64,000 nt of DNA from JAPPHA01 sp965220985 (GCA_965220985.1 OZ244854.1:1-64000), one strand, 5' to 3'. Counted from the stretch's first letter, positions 1 through 10,790 are shown. Program-made: numbers and translations. The notes: generated by a model not told the origin, from the letters alone.

Positions 1-3000
1 AAGCTCTCGTCAGCACCGTCGCCGTCGGCGACGGCTGCAACCGTCACGGTCTGCGCAACGTTCCAGTTCGCCGTCGTGAAGCTCAGCGTCGACTGGAGAC
101 CGATCGTGGCCGGATCAGTGTCAACCGTCGCGGCGCCAGGGTCGCCGCTCGTCAGGGTCACCGTCACGTCCGTCGTTGGAGCAACAGCCAAGGCAACCGT
201 GAAGGTGCCGGTCTTGTCGTTCTCGTCATCCTCGATCAGCGACACAGAGGTCGCCGAAACCGTCAGTGCAGGATCCGGTTCGTCGTCCGTCACGTTCACC
301 GTCACCGACCCCGTCACGCCAGCGTACTCGGCGCCCGCCGCCGAAAGCGAAACCGTCAAGCTCTCGTGGGCACCGTCGTCGTCGTCGACGGCAGCAACCG
401 TCACGTTTTGCACCGCGTTCCAGTTCGCCGTCGTGAAGCTCAGCGTCGACTGAAGACCGCTCGTGGCCGGATCAGTGTCGACCGTCGCGGCGCCAGGGTC
501 GCCGCTGGTGACCGTCACCGTCACGGTGTCCGTCGGCTGGGTTGCCAGTCTCACCGTGAAACTGCCGGCAGCGCCGCCCTCGGTCAGAGCCACGGTGGTC
601 GACGGAACCGTCAGCGCAGGCGTGTCGTCGTCGTCAACCGTCACCGAAACGGAACTCGTCAAGTCCGCGTAGTCGCCTCCGGTCGCGGCAAGATCGACCG
701 TCACGGACTCGTCAACTGTATCGTCGTCGTTTGGAGCCATCACCGCCACGGTCCGCTCCGTGTCCCAGTTCGCAGCCGTGAAGGTCAGCGTCGACTGAAG
801 ACCGCTCTCGGCGGAATCCGTGTCGACCGTCACCGCTCCAGTGTCGTCACTGGTCACGCTCACCGTCACGGTCCCCGTCGGCTGGGTTGCAAGCTTCACC
901 GTGAAACTGCCGGCAGCGCCGCCCTCGGTCAGAGCCACGGTGGTCGAAGGCACCGTCAGCGCAGGCGTGTCGTCGTCGTCAACCGTCACCGAAACGGAAC
1001 CTGTCACGCCAGCGTAGTCCGCGCCGGTCGCCGACAGCGAAACCGTCAGGCTCTCGTCGGCCCCGTCGTCGTCGTCGACGGCAGCAACAGTCACGTTCTG
1101 CACCGCGTTCCAGTTCGCCGTCGTGAACGTCAGCGAAGACTGACGACCGCTCTCGGCGGAATCCGTGTCGACCGTCACAGCGCCAGTGTCGCCGCTGGTG
1201 ACCGTCACCGTCACGGTGTCCGTCGGCTGGGTTGCCAGTCTCACCGTGAAACTGCCGGCAGCGCCGCCCTCGGTCAGAGCCACGGTGGTCGACGGAACCG
1301 TCAGCGCAGGCGTGTCGTCGTCGTCAACCGTCACCGAAACGGAACTCGTCAAGTCCGCGTAGTCGCCTCCGGTCGCGGCAAGATCGACCGTCACGGACTC
1401 GTCAGAAGCGTCGTCGTCGTCGGCAGCCGTCACCGTCACCGTCTGCACCGCGTTCCAGTTCGCAGCCGTGAAGGTCAGCGTCGACTGAAGACCGCGCTCG
1501 GCGGAATCCGTGTCGACCGTCACAGCGCCAGTGTCGTCACTGGTCACGCTCACCGTCACGGTCCCCGTCGGCTGGGTTGCCAGCTTCACCGTGAAACTGC
1601 CGGCAGCGCCGCCCTCGGTCAGAGCCACGGTGGTCGAAGGCACCGTCAGCGCAGGCGTGTCGTCGTCCGTCACGTCCACCTTGACCTCGCCGGTCACCGA
1701 CCCGTAGTCGCCGCCGCTCGCGGCAAGCGCGACCGTCACGGACTCGTCGGACGCGTCGTCGTCCTGAACCGCCAAAACCGCCACCCTCTGCGCCGTTCTC
1801 CAGTTCGCCGCCGTGAAGGTCAGCGACGACTTGTCAACCGCCACCGCGTCCTCGTCACGGCTCGTCACGCTCACCGTCACCTCCGCCGTCGGTTGCGTCG
1901 CAAGCGACACCGTGAAGATTCCGTTGCTGCCCTCCGTCACGGAAACAGGGTCCGAAGGAACCGACAGCCCAGGCGTGTCGTCGTCCGTCACGTTCACCGT
2001 GACCTCGCCGGTCACCGATGCGTAGTCGCCGCCGCTCGCGGCAAGGTCGATCGTCACGGACTCGCCAGACGCATCGACGTCCTGAACCGCCGAAACCGCC
2101 ACCCTCTGCGCAGTGCTCCAGTTCGTCGTCGTGAATCTCAGCGAAGCCTTGTTGACCGCCACCGCGTCCTTGTCACGGCTCGTCACGCTCACTGTCACCT
2201 CCGCCGTCGGTTGCGTCGCAAGCGACACCGTGAAGTCTCCGTTGCTGCCCTCAGTCAAGGAAACAGGGTCCGAAGGAACCGACAGCCCAGGCGTGTCGTC
2301 GTCGGTCACATCAACAGCGACCGTGCCGATCACCGACGCGTACTCGCCGGAGTCCTTGTCCGCCGAAAGCGAAACCGTCAGGCTCTCGTCGGCACCGTCG
2401 TCGTCGTCAACGGCAGCAACCGCCACGGACTGAGGCGTGTCCCAGTTCGCCGTCGTGAACGTCAGCGTCGACTGAAGACCGCTCGTGGTCGGATCAGTGT
2501 CGATCGTCGCGGCGCCAGGGTCGCCGCTCGTCAAGGTCACCGTCACGTCCGCAGACTTCGGCGGAATGGAAAGCGCAACCGCGAAGGTCCCGGCCCTGCC
2601 GCCCTCGGTCACCGAAACAGGCGTCGTGGGAACCGTCAGCGAAGGCGTCTCGTCGTCCGTCACGTTCACCGTCACCGAACTCTTCACGCCAGCGTACTCG
2701 GCGCCCGCCGCCGAAAGCGAAACCGTCACGCTCTCGTCAGCACCGTCGTCGTCGTCGACGGCAGCAACAGTCACGGACTGCGCAACGTTCCAGTTCGACG
2801 TCGTGAACGTCAGCGTCGACTGGAGACCGATCGTGGCCGGATCAGTGTCGACCGTCACAGCGCCAGTGTCGCCGCTGGTGACCGTCACCGTCACGTCCGC
2901 AGACTTCGGCGGAACCGAAAGCGCAACCGCGAAGGTTCCGGCAGCGCCGCCCTCGGTCACCGAAACAGGCGTCGCGGGAACCGTCAGCGCCGGGATCTCG

Positions 3001-6000
3001 TCGTCGCCAACATCCGCAATGACCTCGCCCTCAAGGCCAGCGTACTCGCCAGAGTTCTCGTCCGCCGTCAGCGAAATCTTCACCGTCTCGTCCGCGCCGT
3101 CCGGATCGTCGACAGGCGTCACCGTCACCTCCAGCTGCGATTTCCAGTTTGAAGGCGTGAAGGTCAGCGTCGACTGAAGACCGCTCGTGGCGGAATCAGT
3201 GTCGACCGTCGCGGCGCCAGGGTCGTCGCTGACCACGCTCACCGTCACCGTCGTCGTCGGTTGAACAGACAGTGTCACGGTGAAGGAACTGCCACTCGTG
3301 CCTTCCTTCAGTGTCAGCGAAGTCGGATCGAGCGCAAGTTCCAGAACCTCGTCGTCGTAAACCGTCACCAGGAAGGTGCCCGTCTCGTCATCGTATTCGT
3401 TGCCCTTGCCAGACAGCGAAACCGTCACCGACTCGTCAGCCCCATCCGAATCGCCAAGTGCCGTCACCGTCACCGTCTGCGCCGCGTTCCAGTTCGCCGA
3501 CGTGAAGGTCAGCGTCGACTGATCACCCTTCGTGGCCGAATCCGTGTCCACCGTCACGGCATCCGTGTCGCCGCTGGCCACCGTCACCGTCACGGTCGTT
3601 GTCGGCTGACTCTCCAAGGACACGTTGAACGTCCCGGTCCTTTTGCTGTCATCATCCTCGGTCAGCTCCAGAGACGTCGGGTCGATCTTCAGCCCAGGCT
3701 CGTCATCGTCCACCTCTACCGAAACGGAACCCGTCACCGACGCATACTCGGCTGCACCAGAGGCCGACAGCGAAACCGTCAAGCTCTCGTCAGCACCGTC
3801 AGTGTCGGCGACGGCTGCAACCGTCACGGTCTGCGCAACGTTCCAGTTCGCCGTCGTGAAGCTCAGCGTCGACTGAAGACCGATCGTGGCCGGATCAGTG
3901 TCAACCGTCGCGGCGCCAGGGTCGCCGCTGGTCAGGGTCACCGTCACGTCCGTCGTCGGAACAACAGCCAAGGCCACCGTGAAGGTGCCGGTCTTGTCGT
4001 TCTCGTCATCCTCGACCAGCGACACAGAGGTCGCCGAAACCGTCAGTGCAGGATCCGGTTCGTCGTCCGTCACGTTCACCGTCACCGACCCCGTCACGCC
4101 AGCGTACTCGGCGCCCGCCGCCGAAAGCGAAACCGTCAAGCTCTCGTCGGCACCGTCGTCGTCGTCGACGGCAGCAACCGTCACGGACTGAGGCGTGTCC
4201 CAGTTCGCCGTCGTGAACGTCAGCGTCGACTGAAGACCGCTCGTGGCCGGATCAGTGTCGACCGTCGCGGCGCCAGGGTCGCCGCTCGTCAAGGTCACCG
4301 TCACGTCCGCAGACTTCGGCGGAATGGAAAGCGCAACCGCGAAGGTCCTGGCCCTGCCGCCCTCGGCCACCGAAACAGGCGTCGTGGGAACCATCAGCGA
4401 AGGCGTCTCGTCGTCCGTCACGTTCACCGTCACCGAACTCTTCACGCCAGCGTACTCGGCGCCCGCCGCCGAAAGCGAAACCGTCACGCTCTCGTCAGCA
4501 CCGTCGTCGTCGTCGACGGCAGCAACAGTCACGGACTGCGCAACGTTCCAGTTCGACGTCGTGAACGTCAGCGTCGACTGGAGACCGATCGTGGCCGGAT
4601 CAGTGTCGACCGTCACAGCGCCAGTGTCGCCGCTGGTGACCGTCACCGTCACGTCCGCAGACTTCGGCGGAACCGAAAGCGCAACCGCGAAGGTTCCGGC
4701 AGTGCCGCCCTCGGTCACCGAAACAGGCGTCGCGGGAACCGTCAGCGCCGGGATCTCGTCGTCGCCAACATCCGCAATGACCTCGCCCTCTAGGCCAGCG
4801 TACTCGCCAGAGTTCTCGTCCGCCGTCAGCGAAATCTTCACCGTCTCGTCCGCGCCGTCCGGATCGTCGACAGGCGTCACCGTCACCTCCAGCTGCGATT
4901 TCCAGTTTGAAGGCGTGAAGGTCAGCGTCGACTGAAGACCGATCGTGGCGGAATCAGTGTCGACCGTCGCGGCGCCAGGGTCGTCGCTGACCACGCTCAC
5001 CGTCACCGTCGTCGTCGGCTGAACAGACAGTGTCACGGTGAAGGAACTGCCACTCGTGCCTTCCTTCAGTGTCAGCGACGTCGGATCGAGCGCAAGTTCC
5101 AGAACCTCGTCGTCGTAAACCGTCACCAGGAAGGTGCCCGTCTCGTCATCGTATTCGTTGCCCTTGCCAGACAGCGAAACCGTCACCGACTCGTCAGCCC
5201 CATCCGAATCGCCAAGTGCCGTCACCGTCACCGTCTGCGCCGCGTTCCAGTTCGCCGACGTGAAGGTCAGCGTCGACTGATCACCCTTCGTGGCCGAATC
5301 CGTGTCCACCGTCACGGCATCCGTGTCGCCGCTGGCCACCGTCACCGTCACGGTCGTTGTCGGCTGACTCTCCAAGGACACGTTGAACGTCCCGGTCCTT
5401 TTGCTGTCATCATCCTCGGTCAGCTCCAGAGACGTCGGGTCGATCTTCAGCCCAGGCTCGTCATCGTCCACCTCTACCGAAACGGAACCCGTCACCGACG
5501 CATACTCGGCTGCACCAGAGGCCGACAGCGAAACCGTCAAGCTCTCGTCAGCACCGTCAGTGTCGGCGACGGCTGCAACCGTCACGGTCTGCGCAACGTT
5601 CCAGTTCGCCGTCGTGAAGCTCAGCGTCGACTGAAGACCGATCGTGGCCGGATCAGTGTCAACCGTCGCGGCGCCAGGGTCGCCGCTGGTCAGGGTCACC
5701 GTCACGTCCGTCGTCGGAACAACAGCCAAGGCCACCGTGAAGGTGCCGGTCTTGTCGTTCTCGTCATCCTCGACCAGCGACACAGAGGTCGCCGAAACCG
5801 TCAGTGCAGGATCCGGTTCGTCGTCCGTCACGTTCACCGTCACCGACCCCGTCACGCCAGCGTACTCGGCGCCCGCCGCCGAAAGCGAAACCGTCAAGCT
5901 CTCGTCGGCACCGTCGTCGTCGTCGACGGCAGCAACCGTCACGGACTGAGGCGTGTCCCAGTTCGCCGTCGTGAACGTCAGCGTCGACTGAAGACCGCTC

Positions 6001-9000
6001 GTGGCCGGATCAGTGTCGACCGTCGCGGCGCCAGGGTCGCCGCTCGTCAAGGTCACCGTCACGTCCGCAGACTTCGGCGGAATGGAAAGCGCAACCGCGA
6101 AGGTCCTGGCCCTGCCGCCCTCGGCCACCGAAACAGGCGTCGTGGGAACCATCAGCGAAGGCGTCTCGTCGTCCGTCACGTTCACCGTCACCGAACTCTT
6201 CACGCCAGCGTACTCGGCGCCCGCCGCCGAAAGCGAAACCGTCACGCTCTCGTCAGCACCGTCGTCGTCGTCGACGGCAGCAACAGTCACGGACTGCGCA
6301 ACGTTCCAGTTCGACGTCGTGAACGTCAGCGTCGACTGGAGACCGATCGTGGCCGGATCAGTGTCGACCGTCACAGCGCCAGTGTCGCCGCTGGTGACCG
6401 TCACCGTCACGTCCGCAGACTTCGGCGGAACCGAAAGCGCAACCGCGAAGGTTCCGGCAGTGCCGCCCTCGGTCACCGAAACAGGCGTCGCGGGAACCGT
6501 CAGCGCCGGGATCTCGTCGTCGCCAACATCCGCAATGACCTCGCCCTCTAGGCCAGCGTACTCGCCAGAGTTCTCGTCCGCCGTCAGCGAAATCTTCACC
6601 GTCTCGTCCGCGCCGTCCGGATCGTCGACAGGCGTCACCGTCACCTCCAGCTGCGATTTCCAGTTTGAAGGCGTGAAGGTCAGCGTCGACTGAAGACCGA
6701 TCGTGGCGGAATCAGTGTCGACCGTCGCGGCGCCAGGGTCGTCGCTGACCACGCTCACCGTCACCGTCGTCGTCGGCTGAACAGACAGTGTCACGGTGAA
6801 GGAACTGCCACTCGTGCCTTCCTTCAGTGTCAGCGACGTCGGATCGAGCGCAAGTTCCAGAACCTCGTCGTCGTAAACCGTCACCAGGAAGGTGCCCGTC
6901 TCGTCATCGTATTCGTTGCCCTTGCCAGACAGCGAAACCGTCACCGACTCGTCAGCCCCATCCGAATCGCCAAGTGCCGTCACCGTCACCGTCTGCGCCG
7001 CGTTCCAGTTCGCCGACGTGAAGGTCAGCGTCGACTGATCACCCTTCGTGGCCGAATCCGTGTCCACCGTCACGGCATCCGTGTCGCCGCTGGCCACCGT
7101 CACCGTCACGGTCGTTGTCGGCTGACTCTCCAAGGACACGTTGAACGTCCCGGTCCTTTTGCTGTCATCATCCTCGGTCAGCTCCAGAGACGTCGGGTCG
7201 ATCTTCAGCCCAGGCTCGTCATCGTCCACCTCTACCGAAACGGAACCCGTCACCGACGCATACTCGGCTGCACCAGAGGCCGACAGCGAAACCGTCAAGC
7301 TCTCGTCGGCACCGTCGGTGTCGGCGACGGCTGCAACCGTCACGATCTGCGCAACGTTCCAGTTCGCCGTCGTGAAGCTCAGCGTCGACTGAAGACCGAT
7401 CGTGGCCGGATCAGTGTCAACCGTCGCGGCGCCAGGGTCGCCGCTCGTCAAGGTCACCGTCACGTCCGTCGTCGGAACAACAGCCAAGGCCACCGTGAAG
7501 GTGCCGGTCTTGTCGTTCTCGTCATCCTCGACCAGCGACACAGAGGTCGCCGAAACCGTCAGCGCAGGCGTCTTGTCATCATCCACGCTCACCGTGACCT
7601 CGCCCTCGACGTTGGTGTAACCGTCCCCGTTCGCTGTCAGCTTGACTTCCACCGACTCGTCGGCACCATCGTCATCCTCGACCGCCGTGACAGTCACCGT
7701 CTGCTTCGTGTCCCAGTTCAACGTCGTGAACGTCAGAGACGCAGGCGAAACCGTCAGGGCGCCCGGGTCCGGATTCGTCACGACAACCGTCACGTTCCCC
7801 GAACTCGGCGGGACAGCCAACTCTACCGTGAAACTGTCGGTCGCACCTGCACCGGTTTCAGCGAGCGAAATGGCGGTCTTGCCAATCGTTAATTCAGGAG
7901 TCTCGTCGTCGGCTATTTGGAAATCAACTGTGCCGTCCTGATCATCGTATTCAGCGCCACTCGAATCCAGCGTAATCGTTACCGTCTCGTCCGCGGCGTC
8001 CGGGTCGTCCACGGCAGCCACCGTGACCGTCTGAGCCGTGCTCCAGTTCGTCGTCGTGAAGGTCAGCGACCCAGGCAAAACCGTCGCGGCCCCTGCATCA
8101 CTGCTGGTCACGCTCACTGTCACGGTTGTCGTCGGCTCGGTCGCCAGCGCAACCGTGAAGGACTTCGCAACCGCGTTGGCATCACCGCCCTCGGTAAGCA
8201 ACAATGACGGCGGCAGAGTGATCACCAGTTCCGGCTCGTCATCGTCAACCTCCACCGAAACGGTGCCCTCAACGCCAGCGTACTCGCCCGACGCATCGTC
8301 GGCCTTCAACGTAACCGTCGCCATCTCGTCGGCCCCGTCATCATCATCGGCGGGCGCAACCGTCACGGTCTGTGCCGTGTTCCAATTGCCCGTCGTGAAG
8401 GTCAGCTTCGACTGCAGCCCACTCGCTACAGAATCCGTGTCAACGGTCACGACCCCTGCATCGCCATTGGCGGTCACGTCCAATGTTACGGTCGTGGTCG
8501 GCAAAAATGCCAGAGACACCGCGAAAGATCCGCCAGTGCCGCCCTCATCAATTTCCAATGAGGTCGGAGTTATCGTCAGTGCAGGTTGGTCGTCGTCGTC
8601 CACGTTCACCGTCATCGTGTCGGTTACGCCACCATACTTGTCACCACTTGCTGTCAGCGTCACCGTCACGGACTCGTCGGCTCCATCCGGGTCATCGACA
8701 GGCGTGACCGTGAAGTTTTGCGCCGTATTCCAGTTGCTGTCCGAAAAGGTCAGCGTCGACTGAATCCCCTCCGTGACTGGGTCCGTGTCCTCCAACGTAA
8801 CGGCTCCAGTGTCACCGTTGGCCAGGGTCACCGTTACGGTTTCAGTTGCATCATCCAGTGGCGAAACCAGCGCAACCGTGAAAGTTCCGGCGGTACCGCC
8901 CTCGGTCAGCGACAAGGGGTTAGGTGTCATCGTCAGACCCGGCGGAGGAATCGGCGTCGCCGTGACCGTGTCCGAGGCTTCGCTCGCACCGCCACTATTC

Positions 9001-10790
9001 ACCGCCCGAATCGAAAATGCGTATTCCGTGAAGTTTGTCAGACCATCCACGACATGCGAGGTCGTCTTGTCGTCGCTGTTCGCGATGTCGTTGCAGTCCG
9101 TAGCGACGTTGGGGGCCGTGGTTCCTTCGGCATGACACGCCTGATACTTCGTGATGGTCGTATTCCCGGGGTCCGTCCAGTTCAGCGTCACCTTCGCGTC
9201 GCCTGCCGCTGCGGTCAAACCCGTCGGTTTGGCCGGTGGTTGCGGCGCCACCATGACATTGGCAGTGCCTGTCGGATACCCACTCCATTCTTCATGCGGC
9301 CCATTTTCATGAATGCAGTTTTGACTGTGGGCTGCCACCGTGACTCTGTAAAGGCCCGTCCCGAGCTTGGGCTCGACAGTCCCGACAAAAGAAGGATGGT
9401 TGCCGAACGTGAATTGCCTCACGCTGGCCCCAAGTACAAAATGACCCTTCTCTTCGCTGTTGTCATCATTTAGATTGAGTGTCGAAAACTCCACATTCGG
9501 CCTGTAATAGTACACGTAGAATGCCGTGGCAGGGCAAACGCCACCCGTCGTGTCCGTGTATTTCCAACTCGTCTCGATGCGCTGGATCCCGCCGACCGGA
9601 ACGTAGTCAAACGGCGTCGTCGTTTTATAGTTGACGGCAATGTCAAAATCTTGGCTGGCACTGTCATTCTGACCGTCGGTGTCGGTGTCCGTCGCGGTGT
9701 AGGTATACGTGGTCGTCGTCCACGTCGCCCTCGGCCCGGTCGGTTCGCCCGTTATGGTGCGATCCGCCGCGTTGAATGTCAGTCCTGTTGGCAGCGCTGG
9801 CGTTAGCGTATAGCTCAGCGTTCCGTCGCCGTCCTTTGCCTCCGGCAGTTCCAGCGTGTCAATCTCGTAGTCCCAACTGAATTTCTGATCCTCGATCGCG
9901 TCATCCGCATCGAACCGAGGAGTCGAATCCGTCACGACCTTGAGGTTGAATGTAATCGAGGCGGGCGCCAGAGTGGACGAAGAGTCTGTCGCCGTATAGG
10001 TGTATTGCGCCTCGGACGCTACCACCGTCGGCGTGCCGGAAATCGTGCGCTCAGTTGAGTTGAATGTCAGCCCTGTCGGCAGCGCTGGCGCAAGCGAATA
10101 CGTCAGTGTCCCGCCCGAAGCGCGTGGCAACGTTATCTCATCGATTTCCACGTTCACAGTGAAGGAGCGGTCGTCGATCGTCTGGTTTTCGAAGTTCGGT
10201 GCGCCGGCCGTCACTATGCCCGACGCAACGGAACTATGGTCGCTGTAGTGCAAGCACCACTCACCTTGCGTACTCATTCTAACATCGTACCCACCACCGT
10301 CGAGCGAAACGCCATTCTGACCCCAATACGAATGGGATTGAGTCGGGTTCGCACCGATCGTGAAGGTGTACGAACCGCTGTCGCTCTCATCCGTTTGGTA
10401 CGTGTAGACACCGGTGTCGATGTTGTTGGGATCATCTTCGGTAACCGTCGATATATTGCGCCAGTTTGCACCCGATTTCCTGTATTCGAGAACAAAGGCT
10501 TGCAGCGGGCATGCGCCGTCCGTACGAGGTGCCCAATCCCAGGTCACTGTCAATTCCGCCGTCCCGCCAGTCACCGCAACATTCGTCGGTATGCTAGGCT
10601 CATCCACGGTATTCCATGACTGAGCCTGGGCGGCATCCAAGTTGAACTGGGCGAGAGAAGCCAGCAGTGCCAACGCACCCGACACGATCCGAACGCTTGC
10701 GCCTCGAGACTTCCGAAGCGGGTGTCCATGCCGGCAGCTACTAAGATCAAACCACCGGTCGCGACGTGGGAACAGACGATCAATCAACAT
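1..10790 (-). CDS. Giant secreted multidomain repeat protein (FnIII / putative Ig / Calx-beta-like repeats), C-terminus outside window
   Basis: The minus frame is open from an ATG at 10790 to base 1, giving about 3,597 residues without a stop. Residues 1-57 look like a signal peptide: a basic N-region, a hydrophobic core around 33-50, and cleavage after AQAQ. A fibronectin type III-like domain follows at about 66-165, then two putative-Ig (He_PIG) domains with the LPTGLTFN core at about 195-367, and two more FnIII-like segments at about 370-515 and 517-611. From about 616 there are roughly 26 repeats of ~115 residues with the consensus SLTEGGTAGTFTVAL, LTFTTANWNTAQTVTV and a DDDDGADES acidic loop, typical of Calx-beta-like domains that may bind calcium. 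The family suggests an adhesin or surface/biofilm protein, but the export signal at the C-terminus is not visible. No partner gene lies beside it in the window. Boundaries of single domains are approximate. Confidence 0.93.
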   Translation of the reverse strand, partial: MLIDRLFPRRDRWFDLSSCRHGHPLRKSRGASVRIVSGALALLASLAQFNLDAAQAQSWNTVDEPSIPTNVAVTGGTAELTVTWDWAPRTDGACPLQAFVLEYRKSGANWRNISTVTEDDPNNIDTGVYTYQTDESDSGSYTFTIGANPTQSHSYWGQNGVSLDGGGYDVRMSTQGEWCLHYSDHSSVASGIVTAGAPNFENQTIDDRSFTVNVEIDEITLPRASGGTLTYSLAPALPTGLTFNSTERTISGTPTVVASEAQYTYTATDSSSTLAPASITFNLKVVTDSTPRFDADDAIEDQKFSWDYEIDTLELPEAKDGDGTLSYTLTPALPTGLTFNAADRTITGEPTGPRATWTTTTYTYTATDTDTDGQNDSASQDFDIAVNYKTTTPFDYVPVGGIQRIETSWKYTDTTGGVCPATAFYVYYYRPNVEFSTLNLNDDNSEEKGHFVLGASVRQFTFGNHPSFVGTVEPKLGTGLYRVTVAAHSQNCIHENGPHEEWSGYPTGTANVMVAPQPPAKPTGLTAAAGDAKVTLNWTDPGNTTITKYQACHAEGTTAPNVATDCNDIANSDDKTTSHVVDGLTNFTEYAFSIRAVNSGGASEASDTVTATPIPPPGLTMTPNPLSLTEGGTAGTFTVALVSPLDDATETVTVTLANGDTGAVTLEDTDPVTEGIQSTLTFSDSNWNTAQNFTVTPVDDPDGADESVTVTLTASGDKYGGVTDTMTVNVDDDDQPALTITPTSLEIDEGGTGGSFAVSLAFLPTTTVTLDVTANGDAGVVTVDTDSVASGLQSKLTFTTGNWNTAQTVTVAPADDDDGADEMATVTLKADDASGEYAGVEGTVSVEVDDDEPELVITLPPSLLLTEGGDANAVAKSFTVALATEPTTTVTVSVTSSDAGAATVLPGSLTFTTTNWSTAQTVTVAAVDDPDAADETVTITLDSSGAEYDDQDGTVDFQIADDETPELTIGKTAISLAETGAGATDSFTVELAVPPSSGNVTVVVTNPDPGALTVSPASLTFTTLNWDTKQTVTVTAVEDDDGADESVEVKLTANGDGYTNVEGEVTVSVDDDKTPALTVSATSVSLVEDDENDKTGTFTVALAVVPTTDVTVTLTSGDPGAATVDTDPATIGLQSTLSFTTANWNVAQIVTVAAVADTDGADESLTVSLSASGAAEYASVTGSVSVEVDDDEPGLKIDPTSLELTEDDDSKRTGTFNVSLESQPTTTVTVTVASGDTDAVTVDTDSATKGDQSTLTFTSANWNAAQTVTVTALGDSDGADESVTVSLSGKGNEYDDETGTFLVTVYDDEVLELALDPTSLTLKEGTSGSSFTVTLSVQPTTTVTVSVVSDDPGAATVDTDSATIGLQSTLTFTPSNWKSQLEVTVTPVDDPDGADETVKISLTADENSGEYAGLEGEVIADVGDDEIPALTVPATPVSVTEGGTAGTFAVALSVPPKSADVTVTVTSGDTGAVTVDTDPATIGLQSTLTFTTSNWNVAQSVTVAAVDDDDGADESVTVSLSAAGAEYAGVKSSVTVNVTDDETPSLMVPTTPVSVAEGGRARTFAVALSIPPKSADVTVTLTSGDPGAATVDTDPATSGLQSTLTFTTANWDTPQSVTVAAVDDDDGADESLTVSLSAAGAEYAGVTGSVTVNVTDDEPDPALTVSATSVSLVEDDENDKTGTFTVALAVVPTTDVTVTLTSGDPGAATVDTDPATIGLQSTLSFTTANWNVAQTVTVAAVADTDGADESLTVSLSASGAAEYASVTGSVSVEVDDDEPGLKIDPTSLELTEDDDSKRTGTFNVSLESQPTTTVTVTVASGDTDAVTVDTDSATKGDQSTLTFTSANWNAAQTVTVTALGDSDGADESVTVSLSGKGNEYDDETGTFLVTVYDDEVLELALDPTSLTLKEGTSGSSFTVTLSVQPTTTVTVSVVSDDPGAATVDTDSATIGLQSTLTFTPSNWKSQLEVTVTPVDDPDGADETVKISLTADENSGEYAGLEGEVIADVGDDEIPALTVPATPVSVTEGGTAGTFAVALSVPPKSADVTVTVTSGDTGAVTVDTDPATIGLQSTLTFTTSNWNVAQSVTVAAVDDDDGADESVTVSLSAAGAEYAGVKSSVTVNVTDDETPSLMVPTTPVSVAEGGRARTFAVALSIPPKSADVTVTLTSGDPGAATVDTDPATSGLQSTLTFTTANWDTPQSVTVAAVDDDDGADESLTVSLSAAGAEYAGVTGSVTVNVTDDEPDPALTVSATSVSLVEDDENDKTGTFTVALAVVPTTDVTVTLTSGDPGAATVDTDPATIGLQSTLSFTTANWNVAQTVTVAAVADTDGADESLTVSLSASGAAEYASVTGSVSVEVDDDEPGLKIDPTSLELTEDDDSKRTGTFNVSLESQPTTTVTVTVASGDTDAVTVDTDSATKGDQSTLTFTSANWNAAQTVTVTALGDSDGADESVTVSLSGKGNEYDDETGTFLVTVYDDEVLELALDPTSLTLKEGTSGSSFTVTLSVQPTTTVTVSVVSDDPGAATVDTDSATSGLQSTLTFTPSNWKSQLEVTVTPVDDPDGADETVKISLTADENSGEYAGLEGEVIADVGDDEIPALTVPATPVSVTEGGAAGTFAVALSVPPKSADVTVTVTSGDTGAVTVDTDPATIGLQSTLTFTTSNWNVAQSVTVAAVDDDDGADESVTVSLSAAGAEYAGVKSSVTVNVTDDETPSLTVPTTPVSVTEGGRAGTFAVALSIPPKSADVTVTLTSGDPGAATIDTDPTTSGLQSTLTFTTANWDTPQSVAVAAVDDDDGADESLTVSLSADKDSGEYASVIGTVAVDVTDDDTPGLSVPSDPVSLTEGSNGDFTVSLATQPTAEVTVSVTSRDKDAVAVNKASLRFTTTNWSTAQRVAVSAVQDVDASGESVTIDLAASGGDYASVTGEVTVNVTDDDTPGLSVPSDPVSVTEGSNGIFTVSLATQPTAEVTVSVTSRDEDAVAVDKSSLTFTAANWRTAQRVAVLAVQDDDASDESVTVALAASGGDYGSVTGEVKVDVTDDDTPALTVPSTTVALTEGGAAGSFTVKLATQPTGTVTVSVTSDDTGAVTVDTDSAERGLQSTLTFTAANWNAVQTVTVTAADDDDASDESVTVDLAATGGDYADLTSSVSVTVDDDDTPALTVPSTTVALTEGGAAGSFTVRLATQPTDTVTVTVTSGDTGAVTVDTDSAESGRQSSLTFTTANWNAVQNVTVAAVDDDDGADESLTVSLSATGADYAGVTGSVSVTVDDDDTPALTVPSTTVALTEGGAAGSFTVKLATQPTGTVTVSVTSDDTGAVTVDTDSAESGLQSTLTFTAANWDTERTVAVMAPNDDDTVDESVTVDLAATGGDYADLTSSVSVTVDDDDTPALTVPSTTVALTEGGAAGSFTVRLATQPTDTVTVTVTSGDPGAATVDTDPATSGLQSTLSFTTANWNAVQNVTVAAVDDDDGAHESLTVSLSAAGAEYAGVTGSVTVNVTDDEPDPALTVSATSVSLIEDDENDKTGTFTVALAVAPTTDVTVTLTSGDPGAATVDTDPATIGLQSTLSFTTANWNVAQTVTVAAVADGDGADES
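485..1660. repeat. Two-domain (690-bp) repeat within the giant gene
   Basis: Bases around 491 recur around 1181, and bases around 820-1010 recur at 1510-1700, an offset of 690 bp or 230 codons, which is two 115-residue domains. Small differences show it is older than the 1,758-bp array. It is independent of that array and points to repeated in-frame unequal exchange. Confidence 0.8.
2360..7560. repeat. Three near-identical tandem copies of a 1,758-bp unit inside the giant repeat gene
   Basis: The sequence repeats with an exact offset of 1,758 bp from about 2360 to about 7560. For example, the stretches at 3311, 5069 and 6827 match, as do those at 3886, 5644 and 7402. The unit is 586 codons, in frame, and holds five Calx-beta-like domains. 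Copies two and three share variants that copy one lacks: at 4942 and 6700 (A, against C at 3184) and at 4792 and 6550 (T, against A at 3034). They are therefore the younger pair. Similarity ends near 7561 on the right and fades near 2360 on the left. Confidence 0.92.

Noticed and set aside
366..3152. Long plus-strand open frame of about 928 codons and others through 7,400
   Set aside because: Opposite the real repeat gene; Arg/His/Val-rich composition, no domains, and created by the biased codons of the minus-strand repeats.
1..7600. Short regular repeats suggesting a CRISPR array
   Set aside because: Units are multiples of three and code continuously for protein domains; there are no unique spacers and no cas genes.
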